Shown in pieces: positions 1 through 9,257 of a stretch of 64,000 nucleotides of DNA. The translations under genes and the position numbers were made by a program. Numbering within the stretch: position 1 is the first letter of the stretch; every line of letters begins with the position of its first letter. This DNA comes from Kitasatospora terrestris (lineage in GTDB: Bacteria; Actinomycetota; Actinomycetes; Streptomycetales; Streptomycetaceae), in contig NZ_BAABIS010000001.1 in the NCBI RefSeq assembly GCF_039542905.1, forward strand, positions 1 through 64,000, in the 5' to 3' direction. The notes under the pieces are model-generated. The model made no database searches, was not told the DNA's origin, and saw only the letters and a list, made by a program, of their open reading frames with translations.

Positions 1-215
1 CGCGCCGTCTGCTCCGCAGACATGACGCGCCGTCACTAACGTGACGGAATGACGCTGCGTGACTCCGTCACGCAGTGACGGAGGGTGGTCAGCGACGCTT
101 CGCGCCGCCGGGCCCGAGTCTGGTGCCGGCCTATCGCAGCGTGGGTTCGTACGGGCCCCGTGGCTCCGCCCCGGGGCCGGAGACCGGCTAGCCTGACATC
201 ATTTGTACAGGTCAG
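1..215. repeat. Cluster of tightly packed palindromes, telomere-like
   Basis: Directly visible hairpins: 7-21 (6-bp stem, loop TCC), 30-47 (CCGTCAC, loop TAAC, GTGACGG), 55-75 (9-bp stem CTGCGTGAC, loop TCC) and an alternative 65-81 (CCGTCAC, loop GCA, GTGACGG). Further imperfect GC-rich palindromes follow at about 150-235. Streptomyces linear replicons end in packed palindromes with 3-nt loops, GCA being typical, so this may be a non-archetypal telomere if base 1 is a physical end. It could instead be a replication or partition site. The sequence does not match the archetypal telomere as I remember it. Confidence 0.4.
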
Positions 216-502
216 TTGGAGTTTTGGTGCACTCCGTGCGCCGGGCTGACTGGGGGAGCTTGCTGGCGCTGCTGCGAGAGGTGCCGGCCAGTACGCGGCG
301 GGCGCCAGGCCCGCCCTATCTTGCAGGCACATTCTGTCACCGCAGGCCGGGCCGGGTAACCCCGGAGCCGAACATGCAGCACCACTAGCACAGTGGTCTA
401 CACCTCCAATATTGGTCTAGACCCAAAGGTGCCCGATCCGAGCCTGAAAACCCACCCATGGCCCCGAAAAGGGCCTATCAAATTCACCTGTCATCCGATC
501 AT
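216..502. other. No supported gene
   Basis: A short open frame at 203-388 has no recognisable domain and no convincing ribosome-binding site. Nothing else is supportable here. Confidence 0.5.
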
Positions 503-642
503 TGAGCCTTTTCAGGGCACCCACCGATCGGGTGACAAGGCGGACATGGCAGCCGATCCGGCTGACCGCGTTCCCCTTGGCCCGGGTGGTCGTCAACGGT
601 AGACAATGTCTCACCCTGCCGAGTAGGAGCTGAAAAAGCTCA
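503..642. repeat. MITE-like element with IS-E-type ends
   Basis: The left end TGAGCCTTTTCAGGGC (503-518) and the right end, whose complement reads TGAGCTTTTTCAGCTCC, form an imperfect inverted pair about 140 bp apart. Just inside the left end is CACCGATCGGGTGAC-like sequence, also found just inside the left end of the full transposable element at 18974. No transposase can fit. It is either a deletion derivative or a miniature element mobilised by that family. Confidence 0.45.
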
Positions 643-1264
643 TTCCGCAACCCCCCTGACCCGGAAAGCCCTTAGCTGCCCGGCCTGCCGAACCATCAGG
701 AAAACGGCCAGAAAACCGCTCGGACAAGCCGTCAACAACCCACGAAACATCCCGGTCTGACCGTTGACGATATGACAAGAAATTCCACCACAACACCAAC
801 CCGGCCTCATGCAAAAACCCCATATACAAAGCCGGCTCCATCCGGAGATGCCGCCGCCCCCATGGAAATTGACCATAAGGCCGACGGAATGGTGGCGGAC
901 CGGCGCTGGCCTCCGCCCTCGGGCCAGCGCCGGTGAGCGCCCTGCCCAGACCGACGCGCCGCACCCGCCAATCTCCACTACCAGGACCAGGCACACAGAG
1001 AGGCAGTCGGGCTGATGAGATCAGCGAAAGCCTGATCTGAGCTGCGGAAACGGACGGGCGTCGCCATCCGCAGCCTACACTCCCACCCGCCCGGGTCCTT
1101 GTCAGCCCTCGCACTGTGCGTGCCGGTCCGGCTCGTCGCTGTGGGGTGCTTCTCCGTGGGGTGTCGAGGCCGGGATGGGGACGGGCTGGCGGTGGCCGCG
1201 ACGCGCAATCGCCCCTTGAGTACTGACTTCTGACTGACAGATGTGCCGGTAAAAAACATTCAAG
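643..1264. other. Gene-free stretch
   Basis: About 620 bp with only overlapping open frames of unnatural composition on both strands. I see no domain, no clear ribosome-binding site and no RNA gene. Confidence 0.4.
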
Positions 1265-1293
1265 TTGACCATGCGTAAGTCTTCGTGCAGTAT
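1265..1293 (+). promoter_or_regulatory. Candidate promoter upstream of ricin lectin gene
   Basis: TTGACC at 1265-1270 and CAGTAT at 1288-1293 are separated by 17 nt. It lies about 175 nt upstream of the lectin start, leaving a long leader. This is a pattern match only. Confidence 0.3.
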
Positions 1294-1466
1294 GGCCGAC
1301 TGATCATGGAGGGGGAGTGTACGGCGGGGCGGTCAGCATGAGCTTTCTGCACGCGCGATGCATCTGAACTTCCCGACACAGGGTCTACGATCTCTGGCCT
1401 TTCCAGGGAATCTCCACACGGGGTGGGTCCATTCTGGGATCGCCCGGAATAAAAGGAGTGCGGAAA

Positions 1467-1994
1467 ATGAAGAATAAGGTATCTAGGGTACTCACGGTTG
1501 CTGGGGCACTGGCCAGCGCGTTGGCGTTGGGCACGGTGAACGCAGGCACGGCATCGGCATACACTTGGGATGAGATCTACTCGTATGGCGCCGGCGTGTG
1601 TCTGACCCCCTATGGTGGTAGCACCAGCAATGGCGCCAACATCGTTCAGTGGCGCTGCGACACTGTCACCAATATAACGGCTCACAACTGGTCGTGGGAC
1701 GAGATTCCGGGCGGATATCAGGTCCGGAACAGGAACAGCAATAAGTGCATCACTCTGTACGGGGGGTCCACTGCCAACGGAACGTACCTCACCCAGTGGG
1801 ACTGCAACGGCTCCGCAGCCCAGAAGTGGTATATGGGCGGTTACAGCGGCAATTACACCATCAATCACGCGGGATCCGGGAAGTGCATGACCTCGAAGGG
1901 TGGAGACCAGAGCAGCAGCGGCGTCGTCATGACGCTGTGGGACTGCAACGGTTCCCCGGCTCAGAGGTGGTTTCTCGGGGATATTCAGTCCTGA
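1467..1994 (+). CDS. Secreted ricin B-type lectin domain protein
   Basis: The protein is about 175 aa. ATG 1467 is chosen because AAAGGAG (1452-1458) sits at ideal spacing; GTG 1458 overlaps that site. A Sec signal peptide (Lys/Arg start, alanine-rich core, cleavage after a TASA-type end) is followed by one beta-trefoil. Repeats of the form C-L/I-T-x-Y-G-G-S and QW-x-C-(D/N)-G occur three times (CLTPYGGS, CITLYGGS, CMTSKGG; QWRC, QWDCNG, LWDCNG), the QxW hallmark of carbohydrate-binding ricin B domains. There is no attached enzyme, so it is probably an extracellular sugar-binding protein. The next gene carries a closely similar trefoil, suggesting duplication or a shared target. Confidence 0.85.
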   Translation: MKNKVSRVLTVAGALASALALGTVNAGTASAYTWDEIYSYGAGVCLTPYGGSTSNGANIVQWRCDTVTNITAHNWSWDEIPGGYQVRNRNSNKCITLYGGSTANGTYLTQWDCNGSAAQKWYMGGYSGNYTINHAGSGKCMTSKGGDQSSSGVVMTLWDCNGSPAQRWFLGDIQS

Positions 1995-2313
1995 TCCCGG
2001 GCTGACCGCATTCGGCGCTGTGCGCTTGGCGCGCGGTTGGCATGCCCGCCAGGCCGCAGTGGGTAGCCAGTCTGGGTTCTCACCTTGTACACCTGGGGTG
2101 GTTGGTTACTGATCTTGGGACGCGGGTGTCATCCTCGTTCGTCAGCTCATGGTGAGGAGCGGACCTGCGGCGATCGGGGCGCGGGGCAAGTTCCCCGGCG
2201 CCGGCCGCCGCAGGCGTTCCTTCCACCGGTCGTCGCTGCCGATCCTTGCGCCGAGATCACCGATGTGATTCAGACTGGGAATCCTCAGGCCGGAGCGGGC
2301 TTGGGGGCGTGCC

Positions 2314-3952
2314 ATGATTTGCGCCGTGAACTTTTCGAAATTCTCTTCTGGCCTACGTCGGCGTATCGGACGTGCTGGGCGTGTGGTCACGGTCGGTGTG
2401 ATGGTTCTGGCCGGTACCTGTACCATTTCCGGCACGGCGCATGCGTCGTCGACGATCGCGCCGATCACCGCGAGCGGCTTCAAGCTCACTCTCGACTCCA
2501 GCTCGACCAGTGACATCAGCGCCGGCGAGGCCGCAAACGGTTCCCTGAACCCCGTCAGTCTGTCCTCCGTTCCTGCCGGGAGTTTCAGCTCCGGCAAGGA
2601 CGGCCTGTGCTACCCGACCCCTTTCAATCCGGGTGTCTCGGCCGACGGCTACTGCTGGGGCAACACAGCTGACGACAGCGGTTCGGCCGGCTGGTACCCG
2701 CAAGGTTTCTCCGTTCCGCACTCCGCCGCGGCCGACGGAGCGTGGGGAGGCAGGCGCTGGGAGGTCGTCTCCTGGCACAACGGGGACAACAGCGTCGCCA
2801 AGCTGCGCTTCGTCGACCGGGCCAGCGCCACCCCGCGGTACGTGGACGTTCTCCTCGCTACCCTGGCTCAGGACGGGACGGTCACTCCTCTTCCCATCCA
2901 CGCCGACAGCGTGGTCTGGTACGACAACAACCTCCTCATCGGCACGGGCGGTCTTGTCCAGGTCTTCCGGCTGGGCGACCTGATGCACAGTTCGGTCGGA
3001 CTGGCTGGGACGGGATTCACTTACGTCCTTCCCCCGGGCCTACCTCTACCGCACCGTCGCGACTGCAACGAGCGCGTGCGTCCCCGAGACGGGCAACACG
3101 CCGTGCCTCACCTCACTCAGCTTCGACCGCGCCAATGGCGCCCTGCTGTCGAGCGAATTCCGCCCGGACAACGCGAACGGCCGCATCATCCGGTGGTCCT
3201 TCGACCTCAGCAGTGGTCTGCCCAGGACGGGCACCTCCGCGCTCGGCGCCTGGACCACGCCGGTGTGGAAGATGCAGGGCGTCGTCAACGTCAACGGCAC
3301 CTTCTACATCAGCGCGGCCTGCCCCGGCAGCTTCGACAACGGATACCGGGAGAGCGCGTGCGTGCACAAGGGCTCGCCTGGCGGTTCCACGAGTGTCCTG
3401 ACTGCGGTCCCCGACATGACGCAGAATCTCGACTGGGACTCCTCCACCGGCCGGATCCGCGGCGTGAACGAGGTCGGCCAGTTGGACCGTGCCCTGCCCC
3501 AGCGGCTCGTCTTCGACTTTGCGCCGACCGCCCGTTCCATAACGACCGTCCGCTTCAAGAACGTCAACAGCGGTATGTGCCTGACCCCGTACGGTGGCAG
3601 CCTGAACAACGGCGCGAACATCGTCCAGTGGGCCTGCAACGGCAGCAGTCCTCAGAACTGGTACTGGAACGGCAACGAGATCAGGAACTTCAGCAGCAAC
3701 CGCTGCCTGACCGTCTACGGCGGCAGCATCTCCGACGGTGCCGTCATGAATCAGTGGGACTGCAACGGCAGCGCCGCCCAGCACTGGGACCTGTCTCCTG
3801 GAACCGCCGGAGGCGCCATCATGATCAACGGCGGTAGCGGGCGCTGTCTGACCATCTACGGAGGCAGTGTCACTCAGGGCGCCGACGCGGTCCAGTGGAC
3901 ATGCCAGGCGGACAGCACGAAGCACAACTGGGTCGGCTACACCATCCCCTGA
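2314..3952 (+). pseudogene. Secreted protein with C-terminal ricin B lectin, frameshifted
   Basis: One coding unit of about 545 aa is split between two frames. The first frame (2314 to about 3035) gives a signal peptide ending near AHAS and a secreted domain I do not recognise. The same protein continues in the next frame to 3952 and ends in a ricin B trefoil with CLTPYGGS, CLTVYGGS, CLTIYGGS and QWDCNG motifs. Reading a C4 instead of the C5 run at 3031-3035 restores a continuous protein (joining ...TYVLP to RAYLYR...). It is therefore a one-base insertion, either a sequencing error or a real mutation. Programmed +1 slippage is conceivable but unsupported. The trefoil closely resembles the 1467 lectin. 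The function of the N-terminal domain is unknown. Confidence 0.75.
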
Positions 3953-4222
3953 CCCACTGCACTGATTCGCGGGCCTGTCGGCCTGCTCTCGGCGTGGCCG
4001 TAGTCCGGCGGCGGCCCCGGGCCGTTCACGGCGGCTGACCCTCCTGCGAGCCGGACCCGCCCGGGCCGCTGCCTCTGAGTGCCGGCAACGACTTGAGGGC
4101 GGTCCGGGTCGCAGGGCCAGCGCCGCGACTGACACGCCAGAGCTTCAACGCAAGGCCGGACAGCACTCCGGTCCAGGCCATCACGGCCACTTCTTTCTAT
4201 CGAGTCCTGCGCCTCGTACTGC

Positions 4223-4257
4223 GCGGCCCTCTCCGGGCCCGGTCCGGAGAGGGCCGC
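4223..4257 (+). terminator. Strong hairpin terminator
   Basis: Perfect 14-bp stem, GCGGCCCTCTCCGG paired with its complement across a 7-nt loop, downstream of the frameshifted lectin gene. There is no T tract, as is common in this group. Confidence 0.6.
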
Positions 4258-4372
4258 TGCGGGGCGCCAGGGTGGTGAGGCTCGTTGAAAGTCGCTCTGC
4301 CCGCGCTTGCGTGAATATCGCTGAGCGGGCCCCGATCCTTGACCTGTCGGATGCGTCGGAGACGATGCGGCC

Positions 4373-4957
4373 GTGAACGACTTCGAAGAGTTGATCAGCC
4401 GAGTCGTGGCTGCGTCAGCCGCGAGTGACCTGCTCCGATCCCCGGTTTCCGCCGCAGAGCTGGCCGAGGCCGAGCGGAAGCTCGGCTTTCGCCTGCACCC
4501 TCTGCTCGCCGCGCTCTACCGAAGGGTCGGCAACGGCGGTTTCGGCCCCTCGGACTCCGTTCTGCCGCTCTCCGGCGGGCCGAACGCGGACTGGGAGACC
4601 TCGGTGGTGCAGGGGTACTCGGACAGGATCCCTCCGCAGGGATCGGACACTTGGTGGTCATGGCCCGAAGGGGTTGTCCCGGTGCTGGACTGGGGCTGCG
4701 CGATGTTCGCGTGCGTGGACTGCCGCAGCGACGACGGAACCGTCCTGCTCTTCGATCCCAACGCGATCAGCAGCCAGGACGTGTCCAGGGCGTGGTTCGT
4801 CGACGGAGGCAGCCTCGCCGAGTGGCTCGGGACGTGGCTGGACGGCCGAGGCTGGTACGAAGAAGACGCCGTAAATGGAGGCTTCCCCCGGGTCCGCTGG
4901 GCAGACGCGGCATCGCGACTGCAGCCGGCCCGGCTCAGGGACACGGCGCAGCGGTGA
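4373..4957 (+). CDS. SMI1/KNR4 (SUKH) family protein
   Basis: 194 aa from GTG 4373. The N-terminal half has the SUKH pattern: an AAELAEAERKLGFRLHP helix, LLAALYRRVGNGGFGP, then a Trp-rich stretch ending in VVPVLDWGCAMFACVD and DGTVLLFDP. SUKH proteins often act as immunity proteins for contact-dependent or polymorphic nuclease toxins, but many actinobacterial copies are orphans, as this one is. No toxin lies next to it. The RHS toxin at 21274 has its own candidate partner. Confidence 0.75.
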   Translation: MNDFEELISRVVAASAASDLLRSPVSAAELAEAERKLGFRLHPLLAALYRRVGNGGFGPSDSVLPLSGGPNADWETSVVQGYSDRIPPQGSDTWWSWPEGVVPVLDWGCAMFACVDCRSDDGTVLLFDPNAISSQDVSRAWFVDGGSLAEWLGTWLDGRGWYEEDAVNGGFPRVRWADAASRLQPARLRDTAQR

Positions 4958-5149
4958 CACCCCGGCCCTCCAACCGCACATCGATCCCGGGGACAGCACG
5001 TCTTCGACCGGGGCCCCATGATCGAGGAGTGCCCCGAGTGAAAGTTCCTTCGTTCACGATCCGCTCTGGGCTTCAGGGAATCGCGGCCAGAACCTTGAAA
5101 GTCCCCACCTCCTACTCGGGCTCGGAACAGACCTGCTCACCAGGTCTCC

Positions 5150-5178
5150 CCACCCCCAGGGCGCCGGCCTGGGGGTGG
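5150..5178. terminator. Bidirectional hairpin between convergent genes
   Basis: CCACCCCCAGG (5150-5160), a 7-nt loop and CCTGGGGGTGG (5168-5178). It sits between the convergent SUKH and hydrolase genes. The rest of 4958-5247 shows nothing else. Confidence 0.6.
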
Positions 5179-5247
5179 CACGGCAAGCCTCCAGAGTCGC
5201 CCGTCAGCCAGCCGCACTTCGGGGCGGGACGGCCTGCGCGGGTCGGG

Positions 5248-6054
5248 TCAGAGGGTGGCGAGGAAGTTTCGGACGGTGGTGGCGAAGGCGTCCGGGGCGG
5301 TGGTGTACAGGAGGTGGTCGGCGTCCAGTTCGGCGAACGCGGTGCCGGGGCGGCGCTCGATCATGGCGGCGGCCTGGTCGGCCGGCAGGGTGCCCTTGGT
5401 CGCGCGGATCAGCAGGGCGGGGCAGTTCGTGGCCGTCCACTGGGCCCAGTGGTCGCCGTGGACCTGGTCCTCGGAGCTGTACATGTCCTGCGGGTGGAAG
5501 GGCAGCCGCCAGGTGCCGTCGGCGTTCTCCCGCAGGCGGTCGGAGAAGTACGGCGCGGCCGGGCCGAGCCCTTCGACCAATGCCTCGCGGGTGGGCGCGT
5601 CGTAGGGCAGGTTCAGCAGGAACCCGAACGGGTTGGTGCCGTCGAGGCCGAGCGCGACCGGGCCCTCGGCGTTGACGAGCGCGGCGACGCGCTCGGGGTG
5701 GCGGGCCGCGAACTGGTAGGCGTTGATGGCGCCGAGGGAATGGCCGAGCAGGACGACCCCGCCCAGGTCCAAGTGGTCCAGGAGGGTCTCCAGGTCCGCG
5801 AGGTAGCCGTCGCGCGAGTAGTCGGCGGCGCGGTCGGACTCGCCCTGGCCGCGCTGGTCCGGGGCGATCAGCCGCCACTGGGGGCCGAGCGCCGCGGCCA
5901 GGTCGGCGAAGGTGGCGCCCTCGGACAGGTGCCCGTGCAGGGCGACCAGCGGCCGGCCCGTGCCGCCGAAGTCCAGGTACGAGAGCCGGCGACCGCCGAT
6001 GGACAGTTCGGCCCGGGAAGCGGTGGCGGGCGTGGTCGCGGTCAGGTTGGTCAT
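5248..6054 (-). CDS. Alpha/beta-fold hydrolase
   Basis: 268 aa, the usual length for single-domain alpha/beta hydrolases. Visible are the oxyanion region LVALHGH (about 37-42), the nucleophile elbow GHSLG with Ser106, DQRGQGES typical of the epoxide hydrolase/peroxidase-like branch, and a late catalytic His in DADH (about 247). The acid residue is not clear. No signal peptide, so it is cytoplasmic; the substrate cannot be predicted. A degenerate fragment of a close paralogue lies at 53521-53660, showing that this gene family was duplicated on the replicon. Confidence 0.85.
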   Translation of the reverse strand: MTNLTATTPATASRAELSIGGRRLSYLDFGGTGRPLVALHGHLSEGATFADLAAALGPQWRLIAPDQRGQGESDRAADYSRDGYLADLETLLDHLDLGGVVLLGHSLGAINAYQFAARHPERVAALVNAEGPVALGLDGTNPFGFLLNLPYDAPTREALVEGLGPAAPYFSDRLRENADGTWRLPFHPQDMYSSEDQVHGDHWAQWTATNCPALLIRATKGTLPADQAAAMIERRPGTAFAELDADHLLYTTAPDAFATTVRNFLATL

Positions 6055-6313
6055 GTCTGGTCCCCCGAAGAGTCGGATGTGGTCGACGGCTTGATCGACG
6101 GGAAGAGCATAACCCGGAGTGGGACAATCGTGTAAGACATTTGTTCAACCGGTTTGATCGGCCATGCGTCGGCCCGGCCCCCTCGGCCGATGACCACAGT
6201 TGGCCAGTGATACCGGTAAGGCGCAGCCGGTGGGGCGGGTGCGCCTCACCCCATCAAAGCCGCGACCTGAACCACCGTCTTGAGTGTCAGCGGGCCTCTC
6301 TACGCTGGCGGCC

Positions 6314-7690
6314 GTGAGCATCGATGATCTTGAATGGCCGGCGATCGACCGTGGAGACTCCTGGAGGCTGGTGGACCTCCTGCTGGAGGGAGGGCACCTG
6401 GAGCTGGTGATCCGGGCCGCGTACGAGCAGGGCGAGTGGTCCTGTGCTGAGGCGGCCGCCCGTGAGTTGTGCCGGGTCGGAGAACACGAGCGGGCCCGCG
6501 GCGTCCTGGAGCCCTTCGTCGCGGCGGGCGAGCGGTCCGCTGTCCTGGCGATGGCGCACACCCTCATCCGGTGTGGTCGGATCGACGAGGCTCTGGAACT
6601 GGCCCGCCCGGACAACACCGGCCCCGAGTCGGACGGCGCGTGTTTCGATTTCGTCAAACTCCTGGCCGCAGCCGGGCGCGTGGACGAAGCGATCGACTTC
6701 CTGCTGCCCCGCCTCGGCGGCTGGTGGCTGACGTCGACCCTGGTCGAGATCACCGAAGGACAGGACCGGGACGAGCGGGTGCTGGAGCTGCTGGACCCAC
6801 TCGCGGAGAGCGCCCGGCACGCCCGGGGCAAGGCGCGGTGGAACCATCCCTGCAGCAATGCGCAGGAGCTGCAGGCCCTTGTCCTCGAACGTTCCGGCCG
6901 TGCCGACGAGGCGATCCGGATCCTCGGCGAAGACGTAGCCGCAGGCCGCTTCCTGGTCCAGAACACCCTCACCGCGTACGCCGAACTCCTGTTGCGGCAC
7001 GGGCACGTCGAGGCGCTGCGCGAACTGGGCACCGGACCGCGGGCGGGCGTCGCTCTCCGGTACTACGCGCGGGCCCTCGAAGACGCCGGGAGGGCCGAGG
7101 AGGCGGAGCAGGTCCTGCGGGAGTTCATCGACTCCGCCGAGCATCCGGACCGCTTCCGCTGGCCCCTGATCGAACTGCTGGCCCGCCGGAGTCGCCTTGA
7201 CGAAGCCGTCGAGGTGGGACGTCCTACGTTCGACTACCACGATGCCTGCCTCCTGGAGGGCGTCATCCACCTCCTCCAGGAGGCCGGGCGTCCCGAGGAC
7301 GCCCTGGCGCTCCTCGACGAACGCAGCACCGAGTTCGTCGAGGACCACTTCTCCTGGCTCTCCTCGAACCGGCTGTGGTTGCTGGGCGAGGCCGGCCGGT
7401 ACGACGAAGCCCTCGAGTACGCCGCGACCCTGCCCGCAGACGAATACCGCCTCCTGGAGACAAAGGCCTGGCTGCTCGCGGACTCGGGCCGTGTCGAGGA
7501 AGCCCTCGCGCTGCTCCGGGCCGGCGGAACCGCTCACTTGTCGGACCTGGCCGAAATCCTGGCCACCCATGGTCGCGCCGCCGAGGCGCTCGCCGTTCTG
7601 CCCATGGTCGCCGAGCAACGCGCGGCGAAAGAAGCAAAGACACCGGTCCCCACCGACGACCACGGCTACGCTCTCGAGCCTCCCTGCTGA
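6314..7690 (+). CDS. Tetratricopeptide-repeat-like protein
   Basis: About 458 aa from GTG 6314. A TACGCT -10-like box at 6301-6306, seven bases before the start, suggests a leaderless transcript; a longer reading from 6284 is possible. The whole protein is helical repeats of the form LxxxGRxDEALxLL, GRADEAIRIL, GRAEEAEQVL, GRPEDALALL, GRYDEALEYA, GRVEEALALL and GRAAEALAVL. No catalytic domain or signal is seen. Such all-TPR proteins in streptomycetes are mostly uncharacterised scaffolds or regulators. Confidence 0.8.
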   Translation: MSIDDLEWPAIDRGDSWRLVDLLLEGGHLELVIRAAYEQGEWSCAEAAARELCRVGEHERARGVLEPFVAAGERSAVLAMAHTLIRCGRIDEALELARPDNTGPESDGACFDFVKLLAAAGRVDEAIDFLLPRLGGWWLTSTLVEITEGQDRDERVLELLDPLAESARHARGKARWNHPCSNAQELQALVLERSGRADEAIRILGEDVAAGRFLVQNTLTAYAELLLRHGHVEALRELGTGPRAGVALRYYARALEDAGRAEEAEQVLREFIDSAEHPDRFRWPLIELLARRSRLDEAVEVGRPTFDYHDACLLEGVIHLLQEAGRPEDALALLDERSTEFVEDHFSWLSSNRLWLLGEAGRYDEALEYAATLPADEYRLLETKAWLLADSGRVEEALALLRAGGTAHLSDLAEILATHGRAAEALAVLPMVAEQRAAKEAKTPVPTDDHGYALEPPC

Positions 7691-7775
7691 ACCTTGTCGC
7701 GGAGGATCTTGTGGTTCTTCATGCGGGCGAAGGTGTGCTCGAACTGCCGCATCCGCAGACCCGTGAACATCTCCC
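7691..7775 (-). pseudogene. Transposase C-terminal fragment
   Basis: The minus strand reads EMFTGLRMRQFEHTFARM and then KNHKILRDK, which matches the final helix (ARMKxxKILRD) of IS5-type DDE transposases. No start and no upstream catalytic region. It is a decayed remnant in the 320-bp gap between neighbours; nothing else is evident in 7776-8010. Confidence 0.5.
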
Positions 7776-8010
7776 CCCACTGACTCGACCATCAACACGC
7801 TGCTTGCTCTGTTCGCGAGAAGGGCGGAACTCGTGAACAAAGCCACGCTGCGGGGCTGCAAGGCCATGGATCCGATCGTCGGCGGCTGCACGGCGCTGGC
7901 CTCTCCGGGAGCCAAAAGGGTCTGTCCAGCGCCCGGTGCAGGCGGTCAGCCGGTCGGTTGAAAATGCCTTCCTGCTCGGGCTTGCCATCCTCGTACGGCC
8001 CGTGCCGGGT

Positions 8011-8844
8011 TCAGGTATTGATCGCCCGGATCGAGCGAGGTTGACCGCGCAGGGCGGGCAGTTGAGCACAGTCTTCAGCCCCAGCCAGGCCCTCCCCCAG
8101 GGCCAGGAGAGAGAGGAGCTGCACGGGGCGGCCGGCCATGGCGGCAGCCTCCAGTTTGTGGTGGCCGTCGAGGAGGAAGTGCGTCAGACCCCAGTGCAGG
8201 TAGTAGTCGGCCGCCAGGTCGATGGCGGGCTGGCAAACGTCCAGTGTTGAGACCGCCACAGCTGTCGGGACCGTTCCCCGGTTCATGAGCTCGACGTACT
8301 CCTCCACGCGCTCCCTCTCGTTCCACGTTGGAGGGACCATGGGCACGACGAACTCATAGAGATGGGTGGACGCATCGACTGCCGTCTCGAAGGACCGGTA
8401 GTACGGAGTGTGTGGGTGCTCCGGGAGGCCCCAGAACTGGTCGAGCCCCCACGTGGCCACCTGTTCACCGCTGAAGTAGTCGCCTTCCCGGCCGGGAACG
8501 ACAAGGCGGGGCTTCACCTGGAGCAGGACCGGAAGGTACTCGCCCTCCGGCAGCAGCGCGCCGAACGCGCCGACCACTTCATCGTCGTCCGGATCCGTCA
8601 GCGTGCCGGTGAGCCTCTCCTGCACGCTCTCCAGCGACAGCGTCTCTCTGGAGGTCACCAACCGACGAAACAGGAACTGGCACGTTCCACACCACGGGCT
8701 GAGTTCGAAAGCGGGTTCCCCCTTGACCACGAGCAACCTGCGCCCCGGCCCGCCCCCGGTCTCCTGTCGCTCCGTCTCGAAGCGCAGTCGCGCCTCGGGG
8801 GCCGGGATGCCGAGCCTGCGGGGTTCGCCCGATTTGATCACCAT
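8011..8844 (-). CDS. Uncharacterised protein with ParB-like DGHHKLEA motif
   Basis: 277 aa from ATG 8844. A TACGGT box (complement of 8851-8856) six bases upstream of the ATG fits a leaderless start; a longer reading from 8880 exists. An N-terminal WCGTC pair of cysteines could bind a metal. Near the C-terminus is GLTHFLLDGHHKLEAAAMAG, which resembles the (D/E)GxHR motif of ParB-like/sulfiredoxin-fold nucleotide-binding proteins. The remainder matches nothing I recognise. Function unknown. Confidence 0.7.
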   Translation of the reverse strand: MVIKSGEPRRLGIPAPEARLRFETERQETGGGPGRRLLVVKGEPAFELSPWCGTCQFLFRRLVTSRETLSLESVQERLTGTLTDPDDDEVVGAFGALLPEGEYLPVLLQVKPRLVVPGREGDYFSGEQVATWGLDQFWGLPEHPHTPYYRSFETAVDASTHLYEFVVPMVPPTWNERERVEEYVELMNRGTVPTAVAVSTLDVCQPAIDLAADYYLHWGLTHFLLDGHHKLEAAAMAGRPVQLLSLLALGEGLAGAEDCAQLPALRGQPRSIRAINT

Positions 8845-8954
8845 GGACCGACCGTACGGGCCGCGGAGGATCAACACCACCGACTACTGAGCGCGTAGCC
8901 GACCGGTCGGGCCAACAGCCTCGACGTAGGCGGGCCGGGGGTGGTTGTGCGGGC

Positions 8955-9233
8955 ATGACGTACCCCTCCATCTCTTCTCGGCGGCCCGGCCTGGGCAGCG
9001 GGCTGACCGCGATGCTGCCCGCTGCCGCTCCCGCCACGGCTGCCGGCCACCGGGCCGCCGAGCAGCTCCTGCTGCTGCGCGAGGCGGCGGTGCCGGTGCT
9101 GGCGCTGACCGCGGCGGTGGAGCTGCTCGGGCTGCTGGCCGACAGCCAGGACGCGGTGGTCCGCGAGGCGGCTGCGGCGACGGCGGGCCGGCTGCGCGCG
9201 GCCGCCGAGGCCACGGCCGGCCCGGGCCGGTGA
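8955..9233 (+). CDS. Small alanine/leucine-rich protein, uncertain
   Basis: 92 aa from ATG 8955. It is helical, with a HEAT-like phrase (LLGLLADSQDAVVREAAAATAG). No clear ribosome-binding site and no known family. A similar phrase (DPDVRVRETALAAAGLL) is readable on the minus strand near 51150-51300 in another relic-rich gap, so both may be decayed HEAT-type genes. Could be spurious. Confidence 0.35.
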   Translation: MTYPSISSRRPGLGSGLTAMLPAAAPATAAGHRAAEQLLLLREAAVPVLALTAAVELLGLLADSQDAVVREAAAATAGRLRAAAEATAGPGR

Positions 9234-9257
9234 GGGCTGCTGGGTTGCGCGGTGACC

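Noticed and set aside
203..388. 61-codon open frame after the palindromes
   Set aside because: No ribosome-binding site, no family, composition not convincing.
4651..6135. 494-codon plus-strand frame across the SUKH-hydrolase junction
   Set aside because: Shadow of the two real genes; unnatural composition.
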